This document shows, in pieces, positions 38,533-48,465 of a stretch of 64,000 bases of DNA (positions are counted from its first letter, which is position 1; the number at the start of each line of letters is the position of its first letter). This DNA comes from Pseudochrobactrum asaccharolyticum. Its GTDB lineage: Bacteria > Pseudomonadota > Alphaproteobacteria > Rhizobiales > Rhizobiaceae. The stretch spans positions 496,001 to 560,000 of the forward strand of contig NZ_QNRH01000002.1 of assembly GCF_003314995.1 (NCBI RefSeq), read 5' to 3'. The notes beneath the pieces are model-generated. The model ran no database searches. It had not been told where the DNA came from and saw nothing but the letters and a program-made list of their open reading frames with translations. The translations under genes were made by a program, and so were the position numbers.

Positions 38533-38760
38533 ATGAAAGCAACCACCATGAATTTGACCCTTTTTAAGTCCCTGTGCAAAGACGGTAAATTCAAAGAAGC
38601 GCTAGCTCTGGCAACAACCGGCTACGAGGAAGACAGACTGGCCCCTACTCGTTTTTCTATGGATAAAAAAACCGGAAACCCGATTTTTTACCGGGGCAAC
38701 AAGCGTGTAGAACTGAATGCTGACAATGAATGGCAGATCTCAAAGAACCTGAACTTCTGA
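38533..38760 (+). CDS. Small protein of unknown function (75 aa)
   Basis: A 75-aa protein with no signal peptide or membrane segment: an N-terminal helix (LFKSLCKDGKFKEALALATTGYEED), then a polar region with FYRGNKRVELNADNEWQISKNLNF, possibly a small beta fold. The first ATG (38533) is annotated; the ATG at 38548 would remove five residues, and neither has a good Shine-Dalgarno. No family recognised. It is followed by a stem-loop that overlaps its stop, and lies between the NDH-2-like gene and tRNA-Ala. Confidence 0.6.
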   Translation: MKATTMNLTLFKSLCKDGKFKEALALATTGYEEDRLAPTRFSMDKKTGNPIFYRGNKRVELNADNEWQISKNLNF

Positions 38761-38793
38761 TAAAACCTTATCTTCATCAGAAGATTTTCATTT
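38754..38793 (+). terminator. Candidate terminator overlapping the stop codon
   Basis: cttctga (38754-38760, including the TGA) pairs with tcagaag (38777-38783), followed by attttcattt. A modest stem with a T-rich tail. Confidence 0.5.
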
Positions 38794-38925
38794 CACTGGC
38801 GACCAGTCACTGCATATTGCAAAGATAGCTATTGGGGCGGTTTCATTGGTCGCAATGAAAAGAATCGATCAGAATGTTTTTTTTAAAAAGCATTGATTTC
38901 AATATATGAAATTTCTTGTGATTTT

Positions 38926-39001
<76 letters not shown>

Positions 39002-39195
39002 ATTACCGATCATGCTTTGAAACATGCCGACCTGAGCGTCGGTTCCGGTGGTGCGAAGCAGATTATGATCTGTTCGTGACGGCTACATAAATTGCCTTTC
39101 ACAGAAGATCAAGAGGAAAAAGCAAACTCTTTCAAAGATATCCAGATTATTTGCTCAAAGCACTGAAAAATCTCTGCGCCTGTGCACAACAAGTC

Positions 39196-39234
39196 AAAAA
39201 AAATGCCCCGTACTGATATCAGTACGGGGCATTT
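39196..39234 (-). terminator. Terminator of the FYDLN gene
   Basis: A perfect 17-bp palindrome, aaatgccccgtactgat / atcagtacggggcattt, followed on the minus strand by TTTTTGAC, about 25 nt after the stop. Confidence 0.88.
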
Positions 39235-39258
39235 ACAATTCACAATCAGAAGAGCTGA

Positions 39259-39648
39259 TTAGCCTTCGTCGTCGTCACCAACGCCGCCGCCGCCGCCCAG
39301 AAGACCGGACATATCATCATCTTCGTCTTCATCATCAGGTGTCAGGAACGGATCATCATCATCGCCGAGATCCACATCGTCATCATCATCCAGATCCGGA
39401 ATATCGTCGCCCTTGGCTTCGTCATCCGCATCTTCCAGAGATACGAATTCCGGTGCATCCAGTGCTGTATCCAGTTCTTCAGTTTCTGTTTCTTCCTCTT
39501 CTACGCGGGTATCCACGGAAGATACGAAATAAGAAAGCGGATAGGATTTACCTGTATAAGGGGAAACAATCGGGTCCTTATTCAGGTCATAAAATTTCTT
39601 GCCCGTTTCCGGATCGATACGTTTTGTGCCAAGTTCAGATTTTGCCAC
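39259..39648 (-). CDS. FYDLN acid-rich domain protein (TIGR02300 type)
   Basis: A 129-aa protein whose N-terminal half matches the FYDLN domain: ELGTKRIDPETGKKFYDLNKDPIVSPYTGKSYP. The second half is extremely acidic, with long Asp/Glu runs (DDDDDVDLGDDDD), and ends with a Gly-rich segment and DDDEG. The start is placed at the GTG at 39648 (VAKSELGTK), because TGAGG lies 6 nt upstream and relatives begin at this point; the ATG at 39660 is possible. Function is unknown. It is well conserved in alphaproteobacteria. Confidence 0.85.
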   Translation of the reverse strand: MAKSELGTKRIDPETGKKFYDLNKDPIVSPYTGKSYPLSYFVSSVDTRVEEEETETEELDTALDAPEFVSLEDADDEAKGDDIPDLDDDDDVDLGDDDDPFLTPDDEDEDDDMSGLLGGGGGVGDDDEG

Positions 39649-41378
<1,730 letters not shown>

Positions 41379-41383
41379 CTGTA

Positions 41384-42025
41384 ATGCAGAATAAAGCTTT
41401 CATCATCGCCATTGACGGGCCGGCAGCTTCCGGAAAAGGAACGCTGGCCCGCAACCTCGCAAGCCATTATGGTTTTCATCATCTCGATACCGGCCTCACC
41501 TATCGCGCAGTTGCTAAAGCCTTGATTGATCAGGGTTTACCGCTTGATGATGAAGCCATTGCCGCACGGGTTGCACAGGAACTCGACCTGAAAGGGCTCG
41601 ATCGCACTGTGTTGTCTGCCCATGAGATCGGTGAAGCAGCTTCCAAAGTTGCTGTCATGCCGGAAGTGCGCCGCGCTCTCGTGGAAGCCCAGCGCAAATT
41701 CGCAGATAACCTGCCCGGCACGGTGCTGGACGGGCGCGATATCGGCACTGTTGTCTGCCCTGATGCGCGGGTGAAACTCTATATCACCGCTTCTGCGGAA
41801 GTGCGGGCAGAGCGTCGTTTTAATGAAATGCGTGCAAAAAACGCTGATGCGGATTATAATGCAGTTCTGGACGATCTGAAGCGCCGTGATGAGCGCGACA
41901 TGAACCGCTCGGCTTCGCCGTTAAAACCCGCAAGCGATGCGCACTTGATCGATACCAGTAAAATGGATATAGAAGCGGCATTTCTAGAGGCTAAAAAGCT
42001 GATAGATGCAGCATTGCGCAGCTGA
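41384..42025 (+). CDS. cmk: Cytidylate kinase
   Basis: A 213-aa enzyme phosphorylating CMP and dCMP in nucleotide recycling. Walker [14 protein letters not shown] is at residues 9-21, and [26 protein letters not shown] and the later [14 protein letters not shown] are family blocks. It starts 5 nt after the aroA stop and precedes rpsA by 176 bp, so aroA and cmk are co-transcribed, and read-through into rpsA is plausible. Confidence 0.96.
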   Translation: MQNKAFIIAIDGPAASGKGTLARNLASHYGFHHLDTGLTYRAVAKALIDQGLPLDDEAIAARVAQELDLKGLDRTVLSAHEIGEAASKVAVMPEVRRALVEAQRKFADNLPGTVLDGRDIGTVVCPDARVKLYITASAEVRAERRFNEMRAKNADADYNAVLDDLKRRDERDMNRSASPLKPASDAHLIDTSKMDIEAAFLEAKKLIDAALRS

Positions 42026-42201
42026 TTACCTTCTGAATTTCAGAAAAATCATAGAGTTGTGCGTCTTTTATATAAAAAATGTCTGTTTTCAGGCCATGCG
42101 CCGGATTGTTCTTTTTAAGAACGGCTTGTCTTCAGACTTTCTCGAAACACCAACCCCCGGCGCCGTATCCCGTGAATTTCACGGATACATCAGGAGTCTA
42201 C

Positions 42202-43902
42202 ATGTCAGATTTTAACCCGACACGCGAAGATTTTGAAGCTCTGCTGGCTGAGTCCTTCGCCAATAATGACCTTGCAGAAGGTTATGTTGTTAAGGGCCGT
42301 ATTGTTGCCATCGAAAAAGACATGGCAATCATCGATGCAGGTCTCAAAGTTGAAGGCCGCGTGCCGCTGAAGGAATTCGGCGCTAAGGGCAAAGACGGCT
42401 CGATGAAGCCGGGCGACGAAGTAGAAGTTTACGTTGAGCGTATCGAAAACGCGCTTGGCGAAGCTGTTCTGTCGCGCGAAAAAGCTCGCCGCGAAGAAAG
42501 CTGGGTTCGCCTCGAAGAGAAATTCGGCAAAGGTGAGCGCGTTGATGGCGTTATCTTCAATCAGGTTAAGGGTGGTTTCACCGTTGATCTCGATGGTGCC
42601 GTTGCGTTCCTGCCACGTTCACAGGTTGACATTCGTCCGATCCGCGACGTTACACCTCTGATGCACAACCCGCAGCCGTTTGAAATCCTGAAAATGGACA
42701 AGCGTCGCGGCAACATCGTTGTGTCCCGCCGTACCGTTCTGGAAGAATCCCGTGCGGAACAGCGTTCTGAAATCGTTCAGAACCTTGAAGAAGGTCAGGT
42801 TGTTGACGGCGTTGTTAAGAACATCACCGATTACGGTGCGTTCGTTGACCTCGGCGGCATCGACGGCCTGCTGCACGTTACCGACATGGCATGGCGCCGT
42901 GTAAACCATCCTTCCGAAATCCTGACTATCGGTCAGCAGGTTAAGGTTCAGATCATCCGCATCAACCAGGATACACATCGTATTTCCCTGGGCATGAAGC
43001 AGCTTGAAAATGATCCTTGGGATGGCATCGGTGCGAAATATCCGGTTGGCAAGAAGATCACTGGTAACGTAACCAACATCACCGATTACGGTGCATTTGT
43101 TGAAATCGAACCAGGTATCGAAGGTCTGATCCACGTTTCCGAAATGTCCTGGACAAAGAAGAACGTACACCCGGGCAAAATCCTGTCGACCTCTCAGGAA
43201 GTCGAAGTTGTTGTGCTCGAAGTGGATCCGGTCAAGCGCCGTATTTCGCTCGGTCTCAAGCAGACCCTCGACAACCCATGGACAACTTTCGCTCAGAAAT
43301 ACCCAGCCAACAGCGTTGTTGAAGGCGAAGTCAAGAACAAGACCGAATTCGGCCTGTTCATTGGTCTCGACGGCGATGTAGACGGCATGGTTCACCTGTC
43401 GGATCTCGACTGGAACCGTCCGGGCGAACAGGTTATCGAAGAGTTCAACAAAGGTGACGTTGTTAAGGCAGTCGTTCTCGATGTAGACATCGAAAAAGAA
43501 CGTATCTCCCTCGGCATCAAGCAGCTGACCGGCGACAGCGTTGGTGAAGCAGCTTCTTCCGGCGACCTGCGCAAAAACGCAGTTGTTTCCTGTGAAGTAA
43601 CCGGCATCACCGATGGCGGCATCGAAGTTAAACTGGTTGACCACGACATCGAAAGCTTCATCAAGCGTTCGGATCTGTCCCGTGACCGTGACGAGCAGCG
43701 CCCAGAGCGTTTCTCCGTTGGCCAGAAAGTTGACGCACGCGTTATCGCTTTCGACAAGAAAACCCGCAAACTGCAGGTTTCCATCAAGGCTCTCGAAATT
43801 GCTGAAGAAAAAGAAGCAGTTGCTCAGTACGGTTCCGCAGACAGCGGTGCATCGCTCGGTGACATTCTTGCTGCAGCAATGAAAAAGTCCGAAAACAACT
43901 AA
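42202..43902 (+). CDS. rpsA: 30S ribosomal protein S1
   Basis: A 566-aa protein with six S1 OB-fold repeats, the last two more diverged. Repeats 3 and 4 carry the classic NITDYGAFV-(DL/EI) and are nearly identical to each other. S1 helps mRNA binding to the 30S subunit. The start at 42202 (MSDFNPTREDF) is preferred over an in-frame ATG at 42079: it has AGGAG about 7 nt upstream, and length then matches family members. Codon use is strongly biased, as expected for a highly expressed gene. Confidence 0.97.
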   Translation: MSDFNPTREDFEALLAESFANNDLAEGYVVKGRIVAIEKDMAIIDAGLKVEGRVPLKEFGAKGKDGSMKPGDEVEVYVERIENALGEAVLSREKARREESWVRLEEKFGKGERVDGVIFNQVKGGFTVDLDGAVAFLPRSQVDIRPIRDVTPLMHNPQPFEILKMDKRRGNIVVSRRTVLEESRAEQRSEIVQNLEEGQVVDGVVKNITDYGAFVDLGGIDGLLHVTDMAWRRVNHPSEILTIGQQVKVQIIRINQDTHRISLGMKQLENDPWDGIGAKYPVGKKITGNVTNITDYGAFVEIEPGIEGLIHVSEMSWTKKNVHPGKILSTSQEVEVVVLEVDPVKRRISLGLKQTLDNPWTTFAQKYPANSVVEGEVKNKTEFGLFIGLDGDVDGMVHLSDLDWNRPGEQVIEEFNKGDVVKAVVLDVDIEKERISLGIKQLTGDSVGEAASSGDLRKNAVVSCEVTGITDGGIEVKLVDHDIESFIKRSDLSRDRDEQRPERFSVGQKVDARVIAFDKKTRKLQVSIKALEIAEEKEAVAQYGSADSGASLGDILAAAMKKSENN

Positions 43903-43956
43903 TTTATGAGCGGGGCTTTATCCGCGTGATAGAGCCCTGTTTATCTTAAAGTAGTT

Positions 43957-43993
43957 AAAGCCCCCGCCGGAGCAATCCGGCGGGGGCTTTTTT
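43957..43993 (+). terminator. rpsA terminator
   Basis: A strong GC-rich stem agcccccgccgg / ccggcgggggct with a 6-nt loop, followed by TTTTTT, about 60 nt after the stop. Confidence 0.92.
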
Positions 43994-44034
43994 ATGCGAT
44001 GAATAATAAGTCGGTTCTGAATATTAGTGCAGCC

Positions 44035-45051
44035 TCAGGCAACACCCAGCATAGCAATCAGGGTCAGGCTGATAGCACCCAGCGCCAGCAGCGAGAAAAC
44101 AGCGGTCAGCGTGACACGGCCACCGGCTTTAACAACGGTGCGCACATCAACGCCAAGCCCGAGTCCTGCCATTGCAATTACTGTCAGGGCTGTACTGCCC
44201 TCGTGCAGTGGTGTCAGAACAACCTGGGGTATCAGTGACAGGCTACGCAGTGCCATCATGCCCAGAAAGCCGATAATAAACCACGGCACCATCTGCGACA
44301 GTTTCGGACGGGCACCGCCCGACTTCGCACCAATAACACCGATTGTCACAATAACAGGCCCCAGCATCAGCACACGCACCAGCTTGACCAATGTACCGAT
44401 CTGCACACTCAATGCGGCCACCGGCGCTGTTGCAGCCAAGACCTGCGGCACCGCATAAACGGTCAGGCCTGCCAGAATACCATATTGCGCAGCCGACATA
44501 TTCAGCAACGGCACCAGCAGCGGCAGGCACAGCACCACAACAACACCCAGAACTGCAGTAAAGGCAATGGATGACGCCACATCATCACTGCTGGCACCGA
44601 TAACCGGCGCTGTGGCTGCAATTGCTGAGTTACCGCAAATGGAGTTGCCACAAGCCACCAGCACCGCCATACGATGCGACAGGCGCATTAACCGGCCGAT
44701 AGAATAGCTGATACCGATCGACAGCATCACGACACCGGCAATACCACCGATCAAAGCCGGCCCTGCCTGCATCACCGCTTCGGCACTGATCGATGCGCCG
44801 AGCAGCACAATCGCAATTTCCAGAATCATCTTCGATGAAAACTGGATACCGGCATGATACCGGCCAGACAGGCTGAATAATGAGCGTACCGCTGCCCCGA
44901 TCAGGATGGCCAGTACGATTGATTCCAACCATGCCCGCCCGAAATAATGCGCTTCGATATGTTCCAGCGCGTAAGCTGCGATACTCACCAGCAGACAGAG
45001 AATAAGTCCGGGCAAAATACGGGAAAAATTAGAACGAATATTACGTGTCAT
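44035..45051 (-). CDS. YeiH-type putative sulfate/sulfite exporter family protein
   Basis: A 338-aa integral membrane protein of the UPF0324/YeiH family, with about ten hydrophobic segments. Family-like blocks include ILIGAAVRSLFSL near the start, VACGNSICGNSAIAATAPV in the middle and VRVLMLGPVIVTIG. The start at 45051 (MTRNIRSNF) has GGAAG upstream; the longer frame to 45099 runs through the regulatory gap. Exported substrate is unproven; in E. coli the same gene pair (yeiH with yeiE) is divergent, as here. Confidence 0.87.
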   Translation of the reverse strand: MTRNIRSNFSRILPGLILCLLVSIAAYALEHIEAHYFGRAWLESIVLAILIGAAVRSLFSLSGRYHAGIQFSSKMILEIAIVLLGASISAEAVMQAGPALIGGIAGVVMLSIGISYSIGRLMRLSHRMAVLVACGNSICGNSAIAATAPVIGASSDDVASSIAFTAVLGVVVVLCLPLLVPLLNMSAAQYGILAGLTVYAVPQVLAATAPVAALSVQIGTLVKLVRVLMLGPVIVTIGVIGAKSGGARPKLSQMVPWFIIGFLGMMALRSLSLIPQVVLTPLHEGSTALTVIAMAGLGLGVDVRTVVKAGGRVTLTAVFSLLALGAISLTLIAMLGVA

Positions 45052-45091
45052 GGCGGTACTTCCGATAATTTTTCCAATTCTATCGCTTATT

Positions 45092-45151
45092 TCAATCATT
45101 CATTCCATTTGAAAATATGTTATTATTCATTCAATAAAAACGAATGATTGA
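45092..45151. promoter_or_regulatory. Dyads between the YeiH-type and LysR genes
   Basis: TCAATCATTC (45092-45101) is a perfect inverted match to GAATGATTGA (45142-45151). Between them lies TTATT-N5-AATAA (45123-45137), which satisfies the T-N11-A rule of LysR-type binding sites. It sits in the divergent promoter gap, so it is a likely binding region for the adjacent LysR protein. Confidence 0.6.
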
Positions 45152-45156
45152 TCGTT

Positions 45157-46041
45157 ATGACCCTTGAGCAATTACGGATATTCGCGGAAGTCGCCCGTCA
45201 GCAGCACCTGACGCGTGCGGCCGAAATCCTGCACCTAACCCCTTCAGCGGTCAGTGCGGCGATCAAAACACTGGAAGAGCGCTATGCGACCCAATTGTTC
45301 AACCGGATCGGCCGAAGAATTGAACTGAATGAGACGGGTCGTATCTTTTTGCATGAGGCTGAAGCTGTGCTTGCCCGTGCGCAAGCCGCAGAACTGACCC
45401 TCAGCGAGATAACCGGCCTGCAACGGGGCAGTCTGCATATTTATGCCAGCCAGACGATTGCCAGCTACTGGCTGCCACCGGTTTTGGCACGGTTTCACAC
45501 CACCTATCCGATGATTGACCTCAAACTCTCTATCGGCAACAGCGAGCAGGTTGTTGAGGCTTTACGGGAGGGACTGGCGGATACAGGCTTCATTGAAGGC
45601 GAAACGGATGACCCGTTTCTGCATAAAGAATCAGTGGCCACAGATCAGTTGATTACCGTCGTCCGTCCGCAGCATCCGTGGGCAAAATGCACGACACTGC
45701 TGACTGCAACCTTGCCGGAAAGTTTCTGGATTTTACGTGAGCAAGGCTCCGGCACGCGTGCGTCCTTTGAAGCCTATTTACGCGATCAGGCTTTTGATCC
45801 CGCACACCTGCCACTCGCACTTGAGCTACCTTCCAATGAGGCCATATGCTCGGCTCTGATTGCAGGAGACTATGCTACTGTGCTTTCTGCCTTGGCAGCC
45901 CGTCCGCATCTTGCAGCAGGCACATTAAAACAAGTGCCGTTTACATTGCCGCCGCGGCAATTCTGGCTTCTGAACCACCGCGAGCGCTACCAGAGCCACG
46001 CCTTTAAAGCGCTTTATGCGATGGTCAAAGAAAACAGATAA
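45157..46041 (+). CDS. LysR-family regulator, YeiE-like
   Basis: A 294-aa LysR-type regulator: N-terminal winged helix (MTLEQLRIFAEVARQQHLTRAAEIL...TPSAVSAAIKTLE) and a C-terminal effector domain beginning near residue 90 (LHIYASQTIASYWLPPVLARFH). The start at the ATG 45157 is preferred to the TTG 45148, which lies in a dyad. It is divergent from the YeiH-type exporter gene, the same arrangement as yeiE/yeiH in enterobacteria, and probably controls it. YeiE has been reported to respond to sulfite; whether this one does is inference. Its stop lies only 3 nt from the stop of the convergent MltB-type gene. Confidence 0.88.
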   Translation: MTLEQLRIFAEVARQQHLTRAAEILHLTPSAVSAAIKTLEERYATQLFNRIGRRIELNETGRIFLHEAEAVLARAQAAELTLSEITGLQRGSLHIYASQTIASYWLPPVLARFHTTYPMIDLKLSIGNSEQVVEALREGLADTGFIEGETDDPFLHKESVATDQLITVVRPQHPWAKCTTLLTATLPESFWILREQGSGTRASFEAYLRDQAFDPAHLPLALELPSNEAICSALIAGDYATVLSALAARPHLAAGTLKQVPFTLPPRQFWLLNHRERYQSHAFKALYAMVKENR

Positions 46042-46044
46042 CAA

Positions 46045-47322
46045 TCAGCGAATGGCTTTAACCAATGCCTTATCAGGAAAACAGGTGGCAGGCTGGCCGT
46101 TTTTTGCCTGCCAGACACCGATAGAGCGACGGGTTTTAAATCCCGCCAGTCCATCCGGCTTACCGACATCATAGCCCTGCTTTTGCAGTCGTTTCTGCAT
46201 GGCAGCGACATCGGAGCGATAAAGACCACCGACATCACCCCAGCCTTGCTGAAAACCACCGGCACCATAGCTCATCCGGTCAGAAACATGACCAATGAAC
46301 AGCGCATAGAGATCGCTCATATTATAGTTTTTCAGCACGTAGAAATTCGGCGTGACAATAAATGCAGGGCCGTGACGACCGGCAGGCATCAGCAGAAAAC
46401 CTTCTTGTGCCATTTCCTGTGCAGGGAATGCTTTGCCATTCACACGAGTGATACCAAGTGCTGTCCAGTCACGGAATGTCTTGCCCTGATCCGGCCCTTC
46501 CAGTGAGCAGGAGACATTTTGCGGCACATTGACCTCAAAGCCCCAGTCGCGGCCTTTCTGCCAGCCGAAATGCTGCAAATAGGCAGCAATAGAAGCCAGT
46601 GTGTCCGGCACGGAATTCCAGATATCGCGCCGTCCGTCGCCGTCATAGTCAACGGCATGTTTCAAATAGGATGTAGGCATGAATTGCGGCTGACCAAGCG
46701 CACCTGCCCAAGAGCTTTTCAGATGGGCGCTATCCATATAGCCCTTCTGTACAATTTCGAGCGCGGCCAGTAATTCCGCATGGAACATATCCTTGCGTGT
46801 GGCCATGAAAGCCTTGGTCGCCAGCACTTCAAAACCGTTATAAGGGATCTTCACCGTGCCAAAGGCGGATTCACGTCCCCAGACAGCAACAACAATACCG
46901 GCAGGCACACCGAAGTCGCGTTCGATTTTCGTCAGCAGGCTCTTATGCGCATTGAGCTTCGGCTTGCCATTGCTGGCAACGGAATCAACGGTGCCTTTGC
47001 GGAAATAATTGGCCGGAGAGCCGAACTCAGATTGTGTCTGCTGTTTTGGTGTTTGCGGCTTGGTGCCAGGTGGCACCAGATCCGGTAGCTTCCAGTTCAG
47101 CTGCACACCGGATAAAGACTGATTGAACACGCTGCGGCTGATGCCGCGCTGTTGCGCCTGCGGCCACAGATCATTCTCCAGCCATAGCTGAAAGGCTGCA
47201 TTGGTTTTGGATTGGAGTGCAGCAGAATAAGTCTGTGCTTGCGCTGCCGGTACGCTGAGCGGCACCGCTGCGCCAAACAGGCACAACGCCACCAGAGCCT
47301 GACGGAGGAAAGTCTTCTGCAT
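46045..47322 (-). CDS. MltB-type lytic murein transglycosylase with peptidoglycan-binding domain
   Basis: A 425-aa exported enzyme with a Sec signal peptide (residues 1-30, ending AQAQ), an SLT_2 (MltB) domain and a C-terminal peptidoglycan-binding domain (YRSDVAAMQKRLQKQGYDVGKPDGLAGFKTRRSI). The catalytic Glu is in VAVWGRESAFG near residue 150, followed by GALGQPQFMPTSYLKHAVDYDGDGRRDIWNS. AGGAG precedes the ATG. It is probably transcribed after recR, 59 bp away. No lipobox is visible, so it is more likely a soluble periplasmic form. Confidence 0.92.
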   Translation of the reverse strand: MQKTFLRQALVALCLFGAAVPLSVPAAQAQTYSAALQSKTNAAFQLWLENDLWPQAQQRGISRSVFNQSLSGVQLNWKLPDLVPPGTKPQTPKQQTQSEFGSPANYFRKGTVDSVASNGKPKLNAHKSLLTKIERDFGVPAGIVVAVWGRESAFGTVKIPYNGFEVLATKAFMATRKDMFHAELLAALEIVQKGYMDSAHLKSSWAGALGQPQFMPTSYLKHAVDYDGDGRRDIWNSVPDTLASIAAYLQHFGWQKGRDWGFEVNVPQNVSCSLEGPDQGKTFRDWTALGITRVNGKAFPAQEMAQEGFLLMPAGRHGPAFIVTPNFYVLKNYNMSDLYALFIGHVSDRMSYGAGGFQQGWGDVGGLYRSDVAAMQKRLQKQGYDVGKPDGLAGFKTRRSIGVWQAKNGQPATCFPDKALVKAIR

Positions 47323-47381
47323 GGCTGCTCCTGTTATACAAACCGCACCTGAAACTTGGATAAAAATCGGTTGGTCAGGTT

Positions 47382-47987
47382 TTATAATGTTGTTCTGGCG
47401 CGCAAAGCTGCAGCCAGTGTCCCTTCGTCCAGATAATCCAGTTCACCACCAACCGGCACACCATGCGCAAGGCGGGTGATTTTCACATCCATGCCGTCGA
47501 GCTGATCGGTGATATAATGCGCTGTGGTCTGCCCTTCGACCGTGGCATTGACCGCGAGAATAATCTCTTTGATCTCACCGCCGGTGACACGCTCGATCAG
47601 ACCTTTAATGTTGAGATCATCCGGTCCCACACCATCCAGCGGTGACAGACGGCCACCCAGCACATGATAGCGCACATTCATGGTGCCAGCGCGCTCAAGC
47701 GCCCAGAGATCGGAGACATCTTCAACAACGATCAGTGTGGAAGGATCGCGGCGTGGATCTTCGCAGACCGTGCACGGATCACTGGTATCCACATTTCCGC
47801 AACAGGAGCAGATACGCACCTTTTCTGCGGCTTCCTGCATGGCAGAGCCAAGTGGTACCAGCAATGCATCTTTTTTCTTGATCAGGTGCAGCGCAGCACG
47901 ACGTGCAGAGCGGGGCCCCAGCCCCGGCACGCGGGCAAGAAGCTGGATCAGGCGTTCAATTTCAGGACCGGCGATTCGTTTTGACAT
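47382..47987 (-). CDS. recR: Recombination mediator protein RecR
   Basis: A 201-aa protein acting with RecF and RecO in recombinational repair. Its order is as expected: helix-hairpin-helix ([20 protein letters not shown]), the four-Cys zinc finger [16 protein letters not shown], a Toprim domain ([19 protein letters not shown]) and a C-terminal Walker-B-like stretch. It follows ybaB on the same strand, with an intervening 82-bp gap holding a hairpin. The dnaX-ybaB-recR order is conserved among bacteria. Confidence 0.96.
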   Translation of the reverse strand: MSKRIAGPEIERLIQLLARVPGLGPRSARRAALHLIKKKDALLVPLGSAMQEAAEKVRICSCCGNVDTSDPCTVCEDPRRDPSTLIVVEDVSDLWALERAGTMNVRYHVLGGRLSPLDGVGPDDLNIKGLIERVTGGEIKEIILAVNATVEGQTTAHYITDQLDGMDVKITRLAHGVPVGGELDYLDEGTLAAALRARTTL

Positions 47988-48006
47988 AATGAAGACTTAA
48001 GACATT

Positions 48007-48032
48007 TAACGCCCGAATAGAATCGGGCGTTA
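48007..48032 (-). other. Intercistronic hairpin between ybaB and recR
   Basis: A perfect 10-bp stem taacgcccga / tcgggcgtta with loop atagaa. There is no long T-run on the minus strand, so it may stabilise RNA ends or attenuate rather than fully terminate. Confidence 0.55.
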
Positions 48033-48068
48033 ATTTATAATCACATGATGTATGGATAATCCGTCACC

Positions 48069-48392
48069 TTAGAACGGCAGTTTCATGCCCGGAGGGATTG
48101 GCAGACCAGCGGTCAGCGCCTGTGTCTTTTCAGCCATCATCGCTTCCAGCTTGGCTTTTGCATCATTATGCGCAGCGATAATCAGGTCTTCCAGAATTTC
48201 GCCTTCGCCTTCTTTGAGCAGCGACGGATCAATTTTCAGACTTGTTAATGTGCCTTTGCCGAGCAGTGTCAGGCTGACCAGACCACCACCGGAAGTAGCG
48301 CTGACTTCCATCTGCGCGATTTCTTCCTGCATAGCCTGCATTTTGGCCTGCATTTCTTTTGCTTTGCTCAGCATCCCCATCATGTCACGCAT
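48069..48392 (-). CDS. ybaB: YbaB/EbfC nucleoid-associated protein
   Basis: A 107-aa DNA-binding protein that forms a dimer with a coiled coil: an N-terminal helix ([25 protein letters not shown]), then a beta region with [15 protein letters not shown], and a C-terminal helix, ending LPF. It usually binds nucleoid DNA or affects gene expression. It lies 73 bp after dnaX on the same strand. Confidence 0.93.
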   Translation of the reverse strand: MRDMMGMLSKAKEMQAKMQAMQEEIAQMEVSATSGGGLVSLTLLGKGTLTSLKIDPSLLKEGEGEILEDLIIAAHNDAKAKLEAMMAEKTQALTAGLPIPPGMKLPF

Positions 48393-48465
48393 GTGGCAGA
48401 ACTCCTCGAATTACTCTTTTTCAATAAATGGTTCACAGCCTCGGTCGTTTCAACCTCAGCTAAAA

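Noticed and set aside
42619-43644. 341-codon minus-strand open frame opposite rpsA
   Set aside because: Antisense to highly codon-biased rpsA; its Asn/Phe/Asp-rich translation looks like a shadow.
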